A DNA stretch of 64,000 nt from Eremophila alpestris peregrina (GCA_009792885.1 WMCF01000026.1:2418001-2482000); one strand, 5' to 3'; counted from the first letter of the stretch, positions 40,801 through 54,880 are shown. Numbers and translations: made by a program. Notes: generated by a model not told the origin, from the sequence alone.

Positions 40801-42719
40801 GAGAGGCATTTCTGAAACATCTGATAAATACATTTTGAGGTAGTGAAAGCTGTGTCAAAGCTGTATTCTGCTGACATGCTATTTTTTTAAACTAAAATTT
40901 CAAATTCTCATCTGTTATCTGCTTTTTATTGTAGCTTACTTATTTCCAGATTCATTGGACTATTTCCTTTTTTACTTTATTTATTCCTTGTATCTTGCTT
41001 TCTTTACTTTTTCATACAAAATTAAATCACCCCTTTTTTCCAAAATACATGTGGAATACATGCAGAACAGTAATTGAAGTTGAAAATTTTTCCTTGATGA
41101 CTGAGACTGTTATGCAAATGTTACACTTTTCACAAGGATCAAGATAATGGCTGTGCTAAATTAGAAATTACTTTTCCTCCACTCCTTCTATAATTACTCC
41201 CTCAGTTACTTATTGGCATGTCATGATGCATCAGACACTGAATGATTTTTCCTACTGGCTTGGTTAGATGTTTAGATGCCAACTGTGACCCTGAGAGTTA
41301 GTCAATAAACTGTCTCAATTTCTTCTCATATAAAAGCAAGATGAATTCTACAGAGAAGCTAATTATTTATAATCCCTGTTTCTATGAATTTAAATTAGAA
41401 GTATTTTGTATACCTGTAGAGTCCTCTATTTCCCTCAGGTAAAGTCTAGTGTCCTGTAACAGGATGACAGAGAATGAAAATTTTGCAATCACTTTCAGAG
41501 GAGCTCTCAAGCCTGAATGTTCTAAAAAATGTTAAATATTTAAGGTTATTCTAATAAAGCAAGAGGACTTTTTAGAAAATGCATTGTGATGCTGTGATCT
41601 AATGAACTTTTTAAGAATGATATTTGTATCAAGGAGCAAAAAAGAAAAAAAGAGATGGTCAAATGCCACAATGGTGTGTTAAGGGATTGTGTGTAAGAGG
41701 AAACATTAATGATGAACTAAAGGACATATTAATGACAAAATTCAAAGTTTCATTAGATCTGATACTGACCATATGAGCTGAGACGTCTGATTTGCTTTTT
41801 TTATATGCTGGGTGAATTAGTAGTTAATGAACAGCATGAGCATGGGAGCATGCAGGGGGTAGGTGACCTCTGCATGCTCTCTGCTTCCAGAGTCCTGGAT
41901 GTTCTCAAGCCAGGCACTTTGTGTTTCAGACCAGCTTCTGACTCCCAGTGTGTTTGAGACTCTTGGCTAACCCCTCCCTGCCTCTTGCTAGCCATACCTT
42001 TAACAAGCCCCAGAGGATGGGGATTCAAATGGCCTAGAATTGTTCTACTTGGTGTCTCCACCCTTATCTTTATTCTGTGTGGCACTGTGAAATTAATGGC
42101 TTTGTGCAGAACTTAGAAGGCTGGAAACATTATTCTTCAGCTTCTATAAAGTTCAGTTGGACACAGTGGGACAATGTACTGGGTTGTGAATGGCATTCTT
42201 GGGACATCAGATAAGCTTCAGTTAGATTTTTTTTTGTGTTCACTTCTTTTACTCCATTTTCCTAAACCCATGCCAGTAAATATAAGTAAGAGATTAAAAA
42301 CTTTCCATGACAAATTAATCTTGTACTTCCTATGCACCCTGAGCTTCTTGTATATTTTACATTATATTTATTTCCATACAGTAGTCTGCCATTATGGCAA
42401 ATGGCAATTTGCTTTGAATCTTCAGGAATGTAGAAAGTACTCCTATATACTTCGAATTTTATTGAATATTAGTAGAATAAAGTTTACTTCATATGTAAGC
42501 TTTTTACTTATAAGTAGCTTCTGGGACGTCCTTATGATATTAACATTATTTTAATCTCTGTTTTTTGTCTCATTTTCATTTGGTGAATATTTTCATCTGT
42601 TAAAAAGTCTGTGAGCTTCAGATTTCTTATTCCTATTACTACCATATCTAGATATCTAAAGACTGCTACAACATTTGCTTTTCCCCTGACTGTTCCTGAA
42701 AGACAGAGTGGAAACATGG
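37875..42719 (+). other. FSTL5 intron sequence, downstream of the exon
   Basis: No further exon with FSTL5 similarity (the EF-hand region would come next) was found by reading. AT-rich with short T runs. A moderately GC-richer stretch at 41830-42090 has an open minus frame of 94 codons without a known domain. A 126-codon plus frame at 42174-42554 is hydrophobic and AT-driven and is not supported as a gene. Confidence 0.6.
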
Positions 42720-43020
42720 CTTGGAAAGCTTGCTCCCAATACTAAGCTGTTCAGGGCAGAAGATAGGAAATGACTATGGGCAAATTCAAAATAAGTATAA
42801 GCAAACTGGAAAAAGTTCAGAAGACATTAGCAGGAATGACCAAAAGTAGTAAATGGCTTTAAAAAGATATGAAGGTATCTCACAAAATCATCAGGGCAAG
42901 CTGAGTGGATATGAATAGGTTACCCTGTTTTCCAAGAAAAGAAATAAAATTTATAAAATAAGAAAGCAAGAACAAATTCAAAGCAAGCTTCAGTGTTTGA
43001 CATGGAGCAGATCTTGTGAG
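42720..43020 (+). mobile_element. Ancient CR1-type LINE remnant, internally deleted
   Basis: CCAATACTAAGCTGTTCAGG (like the FADDTKLF-region codons), then GGAAAAAGTTCAGAAGACAT (like the VQ region near the end of ORF2), then TCACAAAATCATCAGGGC and GAATAGGTTACCCTGTTTTC keep the order of old sauropsid CR1 elements, with pieces missing between them. The divergence is much higher than for the 24145 and 54881 copies. Limits are approximate. Confidence 0.5.
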
Positions 43021-44864
43021 TAAAAGCTACACAGGTTTTCAGCAACAAACTTAATAGGGGAAAACCTAAAGGCTTTTCCTTTTTAAACAGGGCTGAGGGA
43101 ATTAGTTGAAGTAAACTAAATACTAACTATCCCACAGAAAAGATCTAGGATGTCTGTCTAGTCTCTACAGTGACTTCCACAGGATTAGTTCAAAGATGAT
43201 AATTTTTAAATTTTTGTTTGTGTTTGACTTGTACCCTTGGTGATAGATTGATTCTCAAGATATTGGCATGTTTGTTTAGGAGCACTGACATTTATTTAAT
43301 CTTATTTGATGTTCATATACTTCAAATGCAAGCATAAAGGTCTCTTGTCATCTGACCAGTTTCACTTCTAGAAATATTTCATCTTGTCTTTTATATAAAT
43401 CTTAAACACATTATTTAAGTTTGATCATTAGGCATCATTCCAAAGAAATCAGAATATGTTACTCTGAATATCAATCCAGAGTTTTCATTGCAAAACCTTT
43501 TTTCTAAGATGTATTTGCTTTTTTACTTTGGCTATCAGTTGGCTTCTCTGTTGAAGTTCTCAAAAACATCATTGTTACACTCTTTCTGAAAGGTTGAAAT
43601 TCTGCATGTAACATTACCCTTAAGGTTGCTACCAATAAAGTGTCAGGCTTCAGCTGTCACTCCTGAAGTATGTTCAGCACAAGTACAGTGAAAAAACCAC
43701 TGAAAAAAAATCTTTCAGAACTCAAGGTTTCTGCTTGATCTTAAAACGTTTGATAGCACATAGAAATTATTAGATTTAGATTAATAATCTAGCCTATGAT
43801 CTACATATCTTCACTTTAGTAGGACACTTAAGAAATTAATATTAAATCCTAAATTCATGCAGAAATAACATTAGTAATTACACATTCACAGGGTGGTAAA
43901 AATCACTCTTAATGACAGGTGTGTTGTTTCTCTCAGCACTTTGTTGGAAAGTGATGCTCTAACCAATAGAAAATTGGATCTTTTTAATACCCTTTGAAAC
44001 CATACTAAATTTTAGCACTGTTCCTGTGTAGACTCACACAGTTCATTTTCCTGAGTTCCATTGCTCATGAGATTTGGAAAACTGGTGGGTTTTCCTCTAA
44101 CATCTGTGCAAGATTTATCTCAAATATCTCTCTTTAATTCCCCAATGTTGCCTTAAATTGCTTAAACTAACTGGCATGCAAGGCCAACATATGTAATATC
44201 TGCTACTAGATCTGCAGAGTGAAGCTAAATTCAAGATATTTATGAGAACATGCATATAAGAAGCCTAATTTAAAAACTAAACATTCAACATTCCCTGCTT
44301 CACTGCTGTTGGTGATACTGTATCTCTTTGCAGCTAAAGTCTTGAACTGTATTTTCTCTTTCCTCCTTTGTATTGAATTCCTACCTCTAAAATGCATGAT
44401 GAGGCAATGACAATGGGGCAGCTTCTGAAATAAGTTATGTACATAGGCTTGGCTTTTATTGCCTGGCTTAAGATATACTGCAAAGACATCCTTTATTTTC
44501 AGTGTCTGGAGCAGTCCCAATCTTTGTATATCAATGCCTTCAATGCTGTGATAAATCTATTAATCAGCTCTAACCTATTATGTATTCTACATTCATATGG
44601 TGATGAAGAATGAGTGTTCTCTAGCTTATCTCTGTACAAAATTAATGAAGTTGAAAATTTCTTGTAAGGTCATCACTGCTGTTAGATACCACACAAAGAA
44701 ATGGGTCTATGGACATCACAAATTTTCCACTGGTAGAAAGTTTTAAGAGTTTTAACTTTTCCCAGTAGTGATGTTGAATCTGTTCAAAGAAGCTGTATTA
44801 ACCTGAAGGCTGCATTCTCAAGTCTCTGCCAAGTCACTGAATCAGACAACCAACATTGTAAAGT
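43021..44864 (+). other. FSTL5 intron sequence
   Basis: AT-rich; no exon, RNA gene or recognised repeat. Confidence 0.6.
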
Positions 44865-45000
44865 TTTCATTGGAGATAATTAAAACCTGACTGGATGTGG
44901 TCCTGGGCCACCAGCTCTGGGCAGCCCTTCTTGAGCAGGGGAGCAGCACCAGGTGATGTCTTATGGTTTCCTTCTACCTCAGCCATTCTGTAGAAAAGCA
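44865..45000 (+). mobile_element. CR1 LINE 3' end, short fragment
   Basis: TTGGAGATAATTAAAACCTG, then TGGTCCTGGGCCACCAGCTC, then CTTCTTGAGCAGGGGAGCAG, then AGGTGATGTC and CAGCCATTCTGTAGAAAAG match in order the last 130 bases of an avian CR1 (the TTGAGCAGGGG segment, the GATGATCTC segment, CCATTCTGTG). Plus orientation, moderately diverged. Confidence 0.75.
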
Positions 45001-46868
45001 TCTCTGAAAAAACATCCATACTTAATACACCTTCAGCCTGATTTTGAGGAAACAGGATGTAGCTCATGGTGCTAAAATTCAGCCAGTAGTTTCTGGTACT
45101 GTTGAGGTAGAATGGGAGAGATCAGAGGAAGAGAAACTGAAGCAGAGTTCTGGCAAAGTGTAGTCAGTGGACAGAGTTCTACTAGTGCCCTCCTTTCAAA
45201 CCTGGTAACTTGGGCCTGTGGATTTGGGTAGTGCCACTCACAGGATAGAATATTCTTTGCTATCCTGCTTTTTTGGTGCTGTCAGAAAGTGTTGATGTGC
45301 TCCTAGCAGTACAAGGATTGTACAGGTATGGTTCAAATCATGTCTCAATTTCTGAGCTCAAATAGTCTTTATAAAAATTTTGGAATAAGGAAAATAAACC
45401 ACTCCACAACTTCTTTTGTGATATTCTAAAATAAATATTGGCATTGCCTAGTATTGAGGATAGCAAATGTTTTTAAAACTGGAAGAAAACAGGTTATTAT
45501 GCAGTAGAGCATAATGCAGTGGCAAAATGGCTGCTTGTACATCAAAGCAATTAAAGAACTATTTTTGCTATCAAATTGGTTGTATGGGATAGTGAAAATT
45601 ATTATACGATAAATCAAACTAAAATTTTTTTCATAAATTTATAGTAAGTAAAGGAAGCCTTGTATTCAGGCAGACATTTAAGTGAGAAACATAATTTTAA
45701 AGTTTAGAGAAAGCACAGAGTCTTAAACTGCTGAACATTGGTTGGTCTAATGTAAACTTTAAAAAGTTTTAATTAAATAGCATCAGAATTATCATTAAGT
45801 CTTGTGGGAAATGTTTCTGATGGAACATATTGTTGGCCTTTAAAAATCATTAGCAATTGGAGACATATATAAGGCATTGGCATGATATTTGAGATTCAAT
45901 TTGGCTAGTATATGGTATACCAACTTAAAAAATCCACGTTCTTTTACAAAATCTGAATGTTTTGAAGAGAAGTAGGCATGCAAAAATGATTTTAAATTTC
46001 CATTTCTGGCTCTAGTCGCTAATAATGGATGGGGTAAGTAAATTTACAGTGGATAAAACCTGTAAGTTAAGAGCTTTCTCTCGTGGTTTGCCGTTTACTC
46101 TTTTTTAAAATGGGATGGTAGGTGTGGTTTACAGTAAACTGAACTAGAAATGCAGCAAAATAACTTTTCAGGGTTATTTGCTTGTTTTTAGTGTATAGCA
46201 CCCTGAGAAATGAAATTGTCTTAAAGAAACTTCATCTACTCAGTTGACAGTAGCTAGTTTGGGCAAATTGTCAGTATCTGTAAATATTTTTTAACTCTAT
46301 ATTTTTTTCAACTCTCTTGGAATCAAGTAGTGCAGGGTATAAGTAATGAAATGCAACAGCCAGATGCTTCCAAATTACATTTCTTAGTAGATCGTTACCC
46401 AGATGACTTCCAGTTTTTCCCTTTGATTTGCCGAATCTTGTAACTACAAAACAAAGAAAACTTCCTGCCACCATGTTTGTGATGGCAGCTATCATGTTAT
46501 TGTGTTTTAAATTTTTAAAGTTATGGTATGAATGAGTATTAGAAGTAAGCAAAAAAATAAGTAGCCACAAGCACTTTCTAAAGAAGAAGAAGACTTGGGC
46601 AGTATACTCTGTCAATTTTGTCATAGACAAGTAAATAAATAAAGTAACGTGTTATCGATGAACGTTGTATATATTCTATTTAGTGCCACGACTTGGCAGT
46701 TTTGATTTACCTTAGTTAAAAAACCCAAAGTATTTATATCACTGTAACCAGAGTTTATACTGATTCTTCTGTAAAAGAAAACGTTGCTAGCAAAAGATAA
46801 TAGCTTGAAGTTTGACAGAGACCTAAAATTAGGGATTCAATTACAGGTTTTTGTCATGGAATTGTTGA

Positions 46869-46899
46869 TTTATGTCAAAAGTACCCCTTTTGACATAAA
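46869..46899. repeat. Perfect 13-base inverted repeat with 5-base loop
   Basis: TTTATGTCAAAAG at 46869-46881 is the exact reverse complement of CTTTTGACATAAA at 46887-46899, with TACCC between them. It could form a hairpin in RNA or a cruciform in DNA. No flanking transposon ends were recognised. Confidence 0.9.
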
Positions 46900-49800
46900 C
46901 TGCAATTAAAGTAGATTATATTCTCAGACTTTATCCTGATATAAAACAAATTTGGCTTGTACTTAAATTTACATAGAATGACCCAAAGAATCCTCCAGCT
47001 GAAACAGATTTTAAAATAATAATTTCAGAAAATCAAAATAGTTAATTTTTGCCTCATTCTAATTTATTTTTCTTCTTGTTTGACTCTGAACTTGTCCCTT
47101 TTGCTGTCATTGAAACCAGAGCTTTGCTAATGATTATTTATATGAATTTGTAGAATTTGTATTATTTGAAGTTTTTACTTTTCATGAAGAAGCTAGTCTT
47201 TCTCATTGGCCTTAGCAAATGTACTTCTCCTGATACTCATGCAGAGAGTAAATAAAATTTGATTAACTGGGCGACAAAATCTGATTAGGTCCTTTAGCTT
47301 TCTCTTTATGTGGAAGGATAATGTGGATTTAATTTAAAATTGTTGAAAGCAAACAACAGAAATAAAGGAAAATAGATTACAACAAAAATAAGTTAAATTG
47401 TAGCCCTGAGAAACAAGCTAAAGTAAAATTATACAAAACTTTCACTCACTAAGAGTGATGTTTTATATTTTTGCATGTATTTGTATTGGCTTTGGGTGCA
47501 ATTAAATCCTGAACTACATACTGCCAGGAAAGTTTGTTTCCCTCAGGGCTGGAACAGATGGTGGACATTCTTTTTTTTCTTCTCACCATTTAGATACCAA
47601 GTCTGAATCTCTACAAGAAAAAGTATTTATGCCAAAGAAAACTGCTGATGTTGGCCTTAAAGCAGTAAAATTCTTAGCTGTGCTGGCTAAAGGGCTGTTA
47701 CTCAAAATCCTGGTTAACAGGCAGTGCACTGAAGTTTTGCTATTAGCAGTGTTTTAATACAGATTTGAGATCTGTCTAATAGTGTCTGTTGTACAGAATA
47801 GAAAAAGTGCTATTGACTTATAAAACTGCAAGTTTTCACTTAGTATTCAGCCTGATTGTCAGGTTATTTCACTGTGCAAGGAAGAAGCTATGAATTAGCA
47901 TTTCCCAGTCATCACTTTGATAATTAGAAGATTCAAAATTGAAATGCATGGAGCCTAGCAGAAGTGCTGTTAATTGAGAACACTCCATACTCTAAATCCC
48001 ACCAGGAAAATGAGGAAAAAAAGCACTCCTGGGATCTAGTAAAATGGCAAGCCTTGTATATCACTAAAAAAAACCTGAAAGAGGGGGAAATATCCTTGAG
48101 GTGTTAACTACTAATTATGGTCAAGAAGTTTCATTAGTGCTTCTAAATATAAGACAACTGCTGAATGGATCAGTTCTTTATTATTTTCCTATTCCATCTT
48201 CTCTTTTATACAAGTCCTTGCCATTCAAACAGAACATAAAGATTTTTATTGGTCCCTTATGATGCAAACTATAGTTGTACAATCATCATTTTAGAATATG
48301 AGCTCTGTGTGCTCTTAGATTGGCTGTCACTTTATCACAATTGTAGAAGCATCTTGAAGTGTATTTGCTTAAGCAGATGGTGAATGGCCACACTGGGAAT
48401 ATATCTATCTTCTTTAGTGTATGATGAAGTTTTAAAGCAGACATTTTAGCTATGGTAGTTGGAAAAACATATTTCTGTGCGAAATCTTGTAGGGAAAAAA
48501 AAACTGGTAAAAGATTTAAAAGCCCCTAATAATACTGAGTACATGAAATTGGTATAAATTAGATAGTTGAGTGAGCACAAATGACACGTACTATATATAA
48601 GAATGTTAATGCTTTCTTTCATTTTTACAGTCTTTTATAATTATTTTTTAAAGGAAAATAAAAATTATGTGTTTCAGATTTTCATTTCCAAAAAATCCCA
48701 GAGTGCTTAGGATTACTCTGGGATAGGGAAAATCTTCTATTTTATATGGGAGTTTCTCTAACACTATCATTTTCATAATCTCAGGATTTAATTCAATCCT
48801 CTCTACTGGGTCTAATGAAGATTAGGTTCATTGAAATCAGTCAATTGATGAATATTTGTTATATTGCAAGCATGAAAGATGTAAAAGGGAGCCCAAAGGA
48901 GAGAATAGTGGTCTAGAAGCTTGGAATAAATAAACCATAAAAAATCAACGGAAAACAAAGAAACACACACACACCCCCTCTCTACCTGAAATATGAAAAA
49001 AACTGTTGAAAACACACTGTTTGTTACCAATAGTGTGATGTAAACTTGAATGTTGTTCTGAAATGATCTCAGGATTTGCCTGAAACATAAATCCAGTTGA
49101 TTTGGCAAACATCACGACTGGTGGGAGTTCCTCACTTATATTGGATGGGGTTTACCTCCTCTGTATGTTTGGAAATTTACCTCACAGTTCAAGGTTCTCT
49201 TAACTTGATGAAATGTACCTTGACCAATTGACTTTCACAGATTATTGAAAGCACAACTCATTCTGAATACTCTAAAAGTATTTCTGAATTCTGAGATGAG
49301 CACACAATTTGGTGTGCTTATTTCAAAAATCCACTATGTTTTGAAGTTTAAATTAGCACATTCCTAACATTAAATTTTTACTGTGTGCACTCCAAATACT
49401 CCTAAAATGTGTCTCTGAGGATAACAGCTTGGGCCTCTGAAATGTAGACTCTATTACAATTGCCAGAGAAGTGAATTGTGTTCTTCCCTTTAAATTCCTG
49501 TGCTTATTGGTAATGAAAGAATAGTGATGTTCAGCAAAGTGTGTAGGCTCAAGTAGAGCCAATACTGGTTTGTTATAGAACACAGGGACAGAGATTTCCC
49601 AGGGAATTCCATTTCCTGTTAACTTTTTATGTCTCAGTTGACTGGTATTTTTTGGGTAGGTATATTTTGTGGGTTTTGCTCCCGGTGAGACAGTCCTAAC
49701 TTGGAGAACTTTTCTGCAGGAATGACTCAGAGGGATTTATTTTCTCTCCTGAAGAGGATGCACATCTGTTATGTGAAACTTCCGTCTTCCTTTGTATTTA

Positions 49801-51671
49801 AAGTTATAAAATGTAGAAGAGATATTTACTGAGTGTGGCAGTTTTGTTGTTCTGTTTTGTTTTGCATTTTGAAAAGCACATCACTGAGTTTTTTTCCTCT
49901 TTTACGTGACAGATGTGACAGTTGAGACAAATTGCTGTCACACCTTTCAGTGTTCTGTTATTATGTATTCAGGATCTGCTTGGTCTTTCTTGAAGTGTCC
50001 TTGGTCAATTATTTTTTAAGGTCGAACTTTTCTTTCTCATCTACCTCAAATCTCAGTGTCTGTAGAAGGAATTGTAATACTCTGAAATTTTGATCCTTGT
50101 GGTTTTACCTGAAGGCAGCTAAACACCACAGGAAGTTGTTGAGAAAATTAACTCAACTCTAGCCAAAATCAGGACACAGTGGACTCATTTTGTAGTGTGA
50201 ATTCTAAGGTTTGGTTCTGTATCACTTCTTATAGCGCAGTAGTTGCTGAAGCCTGTGTTACCTATCCAGCCTCTTTGAGTCGGTGTATAAAGCTGGTGAA
50301 GAAAAGTACTAGTTTTTGAGATAATTTAACCCAAAAAGATTGTATATAATAGGTGTGTATATGCAACTTATTAAATAGTATTAAATTTTTGTTTGTGTAT
50401 TAATACATATTAGTACTGATAAAAAATTCACACTGGCTGTGAAATTGTGTCTTCAAAGAAGGATGATTTACAATTGCTAGTTGTGCGTAATTTTTTTAAA
50501 GTGTAGAGTGACAACTGTGTAACCAGAAGAAAGGTAGCAATTAGCCAGTGATCAATGAATGTGTGCTATCACAGTCCTTTGGACCTGCTAGGGAGATGAG
50601 ATACGAACACTATGAGGAAATCACAAGTTCTAATAGGGAACTTCCATGATATTTAGAACAAACAAGAAGCATACAACTCCAAGACCCCAAACCAATGAGT
50701 GTTAGCTTTGGAAAAAAAAAAAAATTAAATGGTAAAAAGCTTGGGTGGAGTAGGAAAAAAAAGTTTCAAGTAGTTAAAGAGGATAAGAACATTGCAGTTT
50801 ATGCATTAAGAGAAGAGATGACATTAAAAGTCTGAGAGGTTCTTGAGTTTCTTAAGGGAGGAATGAAAATTGCCTCATTCTTTCTGCATCTGCTTTTACT
50901 TTCCACTTTTTCTTGACATCTCAGTGTGAAGAAGTTGCTATGTTTTACTTTCCTCTTAGTAAATATCTGTTTGTTAAAAGAATAATTTTTCAAATGATGG
51001 ATTTATTTAAAGGAATCTTGATGGGTTTTCATTGTGCTTCTGAGATTGAGTTTTCATGTGTTTTGAATCTCTGCAGGGAGTATTTTCATCAGCGTGAACA
51101 CTAAATGACCAGTTCAGACTTGCCTATGGAAAAAAGTTCCTTGATTACTTGATAATCCTCTCTGCTGATAATAAAAATTTGTCTGCTCTGGGCAGCATTT
51201 TAAAATGTTTTGGTGATCTGAATTTTCTTGACTGCTAATAAGATGCAGGAAGAGACATCATATAGCTTTGGGATACATCTCAAAGTACAGGCATTTAATA
51301 GTGTTTTAACTGCATTTGCAGGCAATAGAACCATTTTCTTAATAGCACTGTTTTCTTAAAGGTAGAATCTTATCAACTTAACTATTTTCAATTTCCTCCA
51401 CTGACATCCAGTATCAACTCTCAAATACAGCTCATACCATTATGACAGTCATAGCAATTCAGACAGTCTAATAAATACAATTTTTTTTTCTTAATTCACA
51501 ATTCAAAAACAATGTCTTTAAACAGCCTTGCACACAGTTTTTATGGGCTAATTCATAATTTTGTGTACATATCTGTAGGCCTTCTGCTGTCTTACTATAC
51601 TTTGAGAATGCACAGGAATTTCCTTGTGATTGCAAATCCAAAAATGTTTGAATTTCAATTGAGTTGATGTT

Positions 51672-51691
51672 AAAAAAAAAAAAAAAAAAAA
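51672..51691. repeat. A20 homopolymer run
   Basis: Twenty consecutive A residues, followed by GGAAAAG. No retrocopy was recognised directly upstream, so it is treated as a simple run rather than a poly(A) tail. Confidence 0.9.
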
Positions 51692-52350
51692 GGAAAAGTT
51701 ACATTCCCAGTAAATTATCTGGTACATAAAAGTAATAACACAAATTTTGTCTATAGATAGATGCACATACTGTTCCACTTATAACAAGGATAGGATGCTG
51801 TGGCATTTCTGATTTAAGGCCTAATAAGAGAGCCACGTCAGTCTTTCATCTGACTTCGTTGGGTAGTTCAACAACTCAGCGTTGTGTTAGACAACTGAGA
51901 ACACTGACCAGTTTAAATGGCTGAGTTAATTTTACCTTGTATCATCAATTTGTGAACCTGTAGGATTGAGCTGGACATTGTGTACCAAGGGATACACAAG
52001 AGATAGACTCTGTACAAAACTGCTGCTGTGTCATGGAAACAAAATCATTTGCATTTGCCAGTGCATAACAACTCATGCAATTTTTATGAAGGCACAATAT
52101 TTTTTTTCATCTCAATTTGTTCTGCTGGGAATAGGAACGGCATTCAGTGGTCTACCTGAAGTAACATTCTGCCTGAAGTCACTATTATATTTGTGTTCTA
52201 CTTTATTTGCTAATATAGAGAATAATAGAAATTGTGCTTATCTGGTGGAGTTACATTAGTGGTAGAAGAGGCATGTAGCATGGCCAACAAAAGAGAAGTT
52301 GTTGGGGGAATGTCTCTGTGTGTGTACTCACTCTCCCTTTCTCCCTTCTT

Positions 52351-52480
52351 CATAGAATTACAGAATTGGGTTGGAAGGGACCTTAAAGGTTATCTAGTTC
52401 CAACCCAACTGCCAGAGGCAGGGATGCCACCCACTAGACTGTGTTACTCAAAGCTGCATCCAGCATGACCTTGGGCATTT
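52351..52480 (-). mobile_element. CR1 LINE 3' end, short fragment
   Basis: On the plus strand it reads CATAGAATTACAGAATTGGG, TTGGAAGGGACCTTAAAGGT, ATCTAGTTCCAACCCAACTG and CCACCCACTAGACTGTGTTAC, the reverse complement of a typical avian CR1 3' end. Similarity fades near 52480, where unrelated sequence begins. A 5'-truncated insertion on the minus strand. Confidence 0.9.
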
Positions 52481-54751
52481 CTGATTGCAGACAGATGTCA
52501 TGTCCTTGTGTCACTGAGCAGGCCTGCTTTTGCTCTGTCCCTCTGTGGAGCACACTTGATACACTACAAACTCCACTGCTGACAATAGTCTTCCCATAGC
52601 TGTTTAACCAGATGGCAGCTACCAAGTACCTCTACAAAGTGAACATGAGGCCTGCTTTTACCAGTGGGTACTTTTCCAAAGTAGGTTTACAAATACCGTA
52701 TTTAAAAGCGTCTAAATATCTGAAATGGTCTGAAGAAGTGTGCGTGATAAATTGGTTTTGCTGTGCACAATATGGAATTCTAATGGTGAACTAGTAGATG
52801 ATTGATGGTTTTGAAGTCGTAAGTTTGTACTCATTAAAAAAAAAAGCCTGAATTATGAACATTTTTTGGTGAGACAGGTACTCAGCGCAGTAGAGTATTC
52901 ACATGTTCTAAGAAGAAAGGATTTATACCTCTCTAGCCATACTGAGAACAATGTCCAGCAGGGGGGAAAGAGACTGAAAATGAAGTCTGAGAGTGAGTGT
53001 CAGTGATGGATGAGAAGAAAAATACCTTAAGAAATATAATCAGAATTCTATCAGGGGCAATGGATGAACCTGAGACTTAGGCAATTCTAATGCAAGTAGT
53101 TGTAAAATAATATATCTCTGTAAATCAATATGAAGGAAGGAAAAAAACATAAGGCTTAAATTCAGAAAAACAGGGAAGTAAGACATTATAAATAATTCAG
53201 ATTTGCTGATTGCAACCTGCAGTACAGTTTGTTATATGAACACAGCATCCGTGTCTTGAGCAGGGAAAGAGATTTTGGAATCTCAAGAAAAATGTTGTGT
53301 TACACTATAGTTTGTGATTAATAAACAGATGTGTTCTTTATTTAAAACAGGTCTTTGAAAGAACCATTTCTGAGCTCTGAATCCTTCATGTGATCTTTCA
53401 AAAAAAAGGAGCAGTGCTACTTTGACTAAATAGTTGAGAGCGGTAATGATGGAGGTATCCAAGATGTCCCCTGGCAGATCAATGAATATAAGATCCAAGA
53501 GGAAAAGCAATTGCAGGAAAACTAGATGAGATCTTTGATTGAATAGCCAGTCACTCTCTGTACACTACCATAATCCTTAAACTGGAATTTGTAATTTATG
53601 TGCTAGTGATTCTTTCCATAAATTAATTAGATAAAACTCCCCTGTGTTCCTACCACATTTAACATAAAGAATTTCTGGAAGTATAATCTGCTTTTGTGCA
53701 GCACTGTTTCATGCTGGATGGCAAAACAGACTTTGAAAATGGAATACAATTTTGTTAATGCTTTTCACTGTAGTTTAGACAAGGGAGAAGTTGGTGTGGT
53801 CACAATTGTTGAAAAATTTTTATATAGAATGTTATATAGAACATTATACTAATGTTCAAAGATAAAAAATACTAGGCTGACTTTTCTTGTAAGAATTTTA
53901 ATTTTATGCATGGAAAAATACTGTTAGACTTGTCTTCAGGAAATAGAAAAAATTATGACAAATATTTCACTAATAAACACAAGATACGCAAAGTATATTT
54001 TGCCAACATCCACTTCATATTTTGTGGTACATTATGCAAGGTGAAACTGTTAACTTTTGTTGTTAGAGTTAATGATTCTCATAATTTCTAAATCGTTTCT
54101 GAGCTGCAAATATCCATGATAAGTTGGCTGATGTTTCGTTTTATACATTTGAAGGGACTATTTGACTTGAACTGGGGATCACATGCTTGGATTTTGCTTG
54201 CTTCATGGTTTATGACCTGAAGAATATTACTTAGCTGATGTTTCCATATGGAATATATTTTTTTTCATCACAGCAGACTTACTGATTCTAAAGAAAGCTG
54301 AAAAATGAATGTGCATGGGTTTTGTGATGTCACAAAGAATGATTATAAAATGTGTTTGCAGATAGCAGTAGTAATAGCATTGCACAGGAAGTTTAATTCT
54401 GTGTTTTCTGCTTAACAATACAGTCTGCCTCACTGTTTCAGGCATATTGTTATGTTTTCTGTTATTTTTATGCATTGGAAAGGAAGCTTTGAATTTTGTG
54501 TACGAACTCCATTTTTTTTATTCTTTTCAAAAATTTGCTCAGTTTTGTCTGAACCTATTGGTTAACTTGTACTGTTGCAAGCTTAGTGGAAGTTGGCACA
54601 AAATAATCTCCAAAGATTTAATCTGAACAGAATGTGCTGAAGTCCAGAGATGGAAAGTTTGTGCAGATATCTATTTTGTTATTAAGTTCCTGATGGAATT
54701 TAGTTAGAATAGAGGACAAAGCAGTAGGTACCCGTGCCACTACTGACAACA
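52481..54751 (+). other. FSTL5 intron sequence
   Basis: Non-repetitive AT-rich DNA between two CR1 insertions. No exon or RNA gene seen. Confidence 0.6.
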
Positions 54752-54880
54752 ATATAGAATTATAGAATGTTTTGGAAAGGGAAGAGACCTTAAGATAGCT
54801 AGTTCCAGCTGCCCTGCCTTTGGAAGGATGCCATTCATGAGACCAGGTTGCTCAGAGCCCCATCCAACTTGGCCCTAAAC
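54752..54880 (-). mobile_element. Outer CR1 LINE, 3' portion (split by a nested insertion)
   Basis: ATAGAATTATAGAATGTTTT, AGAGACCTTAAGATAGCTAG, TTCCAGCTGCCCTGCCTTTG and CAGAGCCCCATCCAACTTGG are the reverse complement of a CR1 3' end. The similarity stops at about 54880 inside the TTGGCC segment and picks up again near 55591, so this is one element interrupted by another. Confidence 0.88.

Larger units (their letters stand above)
45001..52350 (+). other. FSTL5 intron sequence
   Basis: AT-rich without supported exons. Holds a perfect 13-base inverted repeat at 46869-46899, a short (AC)n at 48963-48974 and an A20 run at 51672-51691. Otherwise I see nothing in it. Confidence 0.6.

Noticed and set aside
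42174..42554. 126-codon plus-strand hydrophobic frame
   Set aside because: Rich in Leu, Phe, Ile and Tyr as expected from AT-rich DNA; no domain, splice or promoter support.
51672..51691. A20 run as the tail of a processed pseudogene
   Set aside because: No cDNA-like sequence or polyadenylation signal was recognised upstream.
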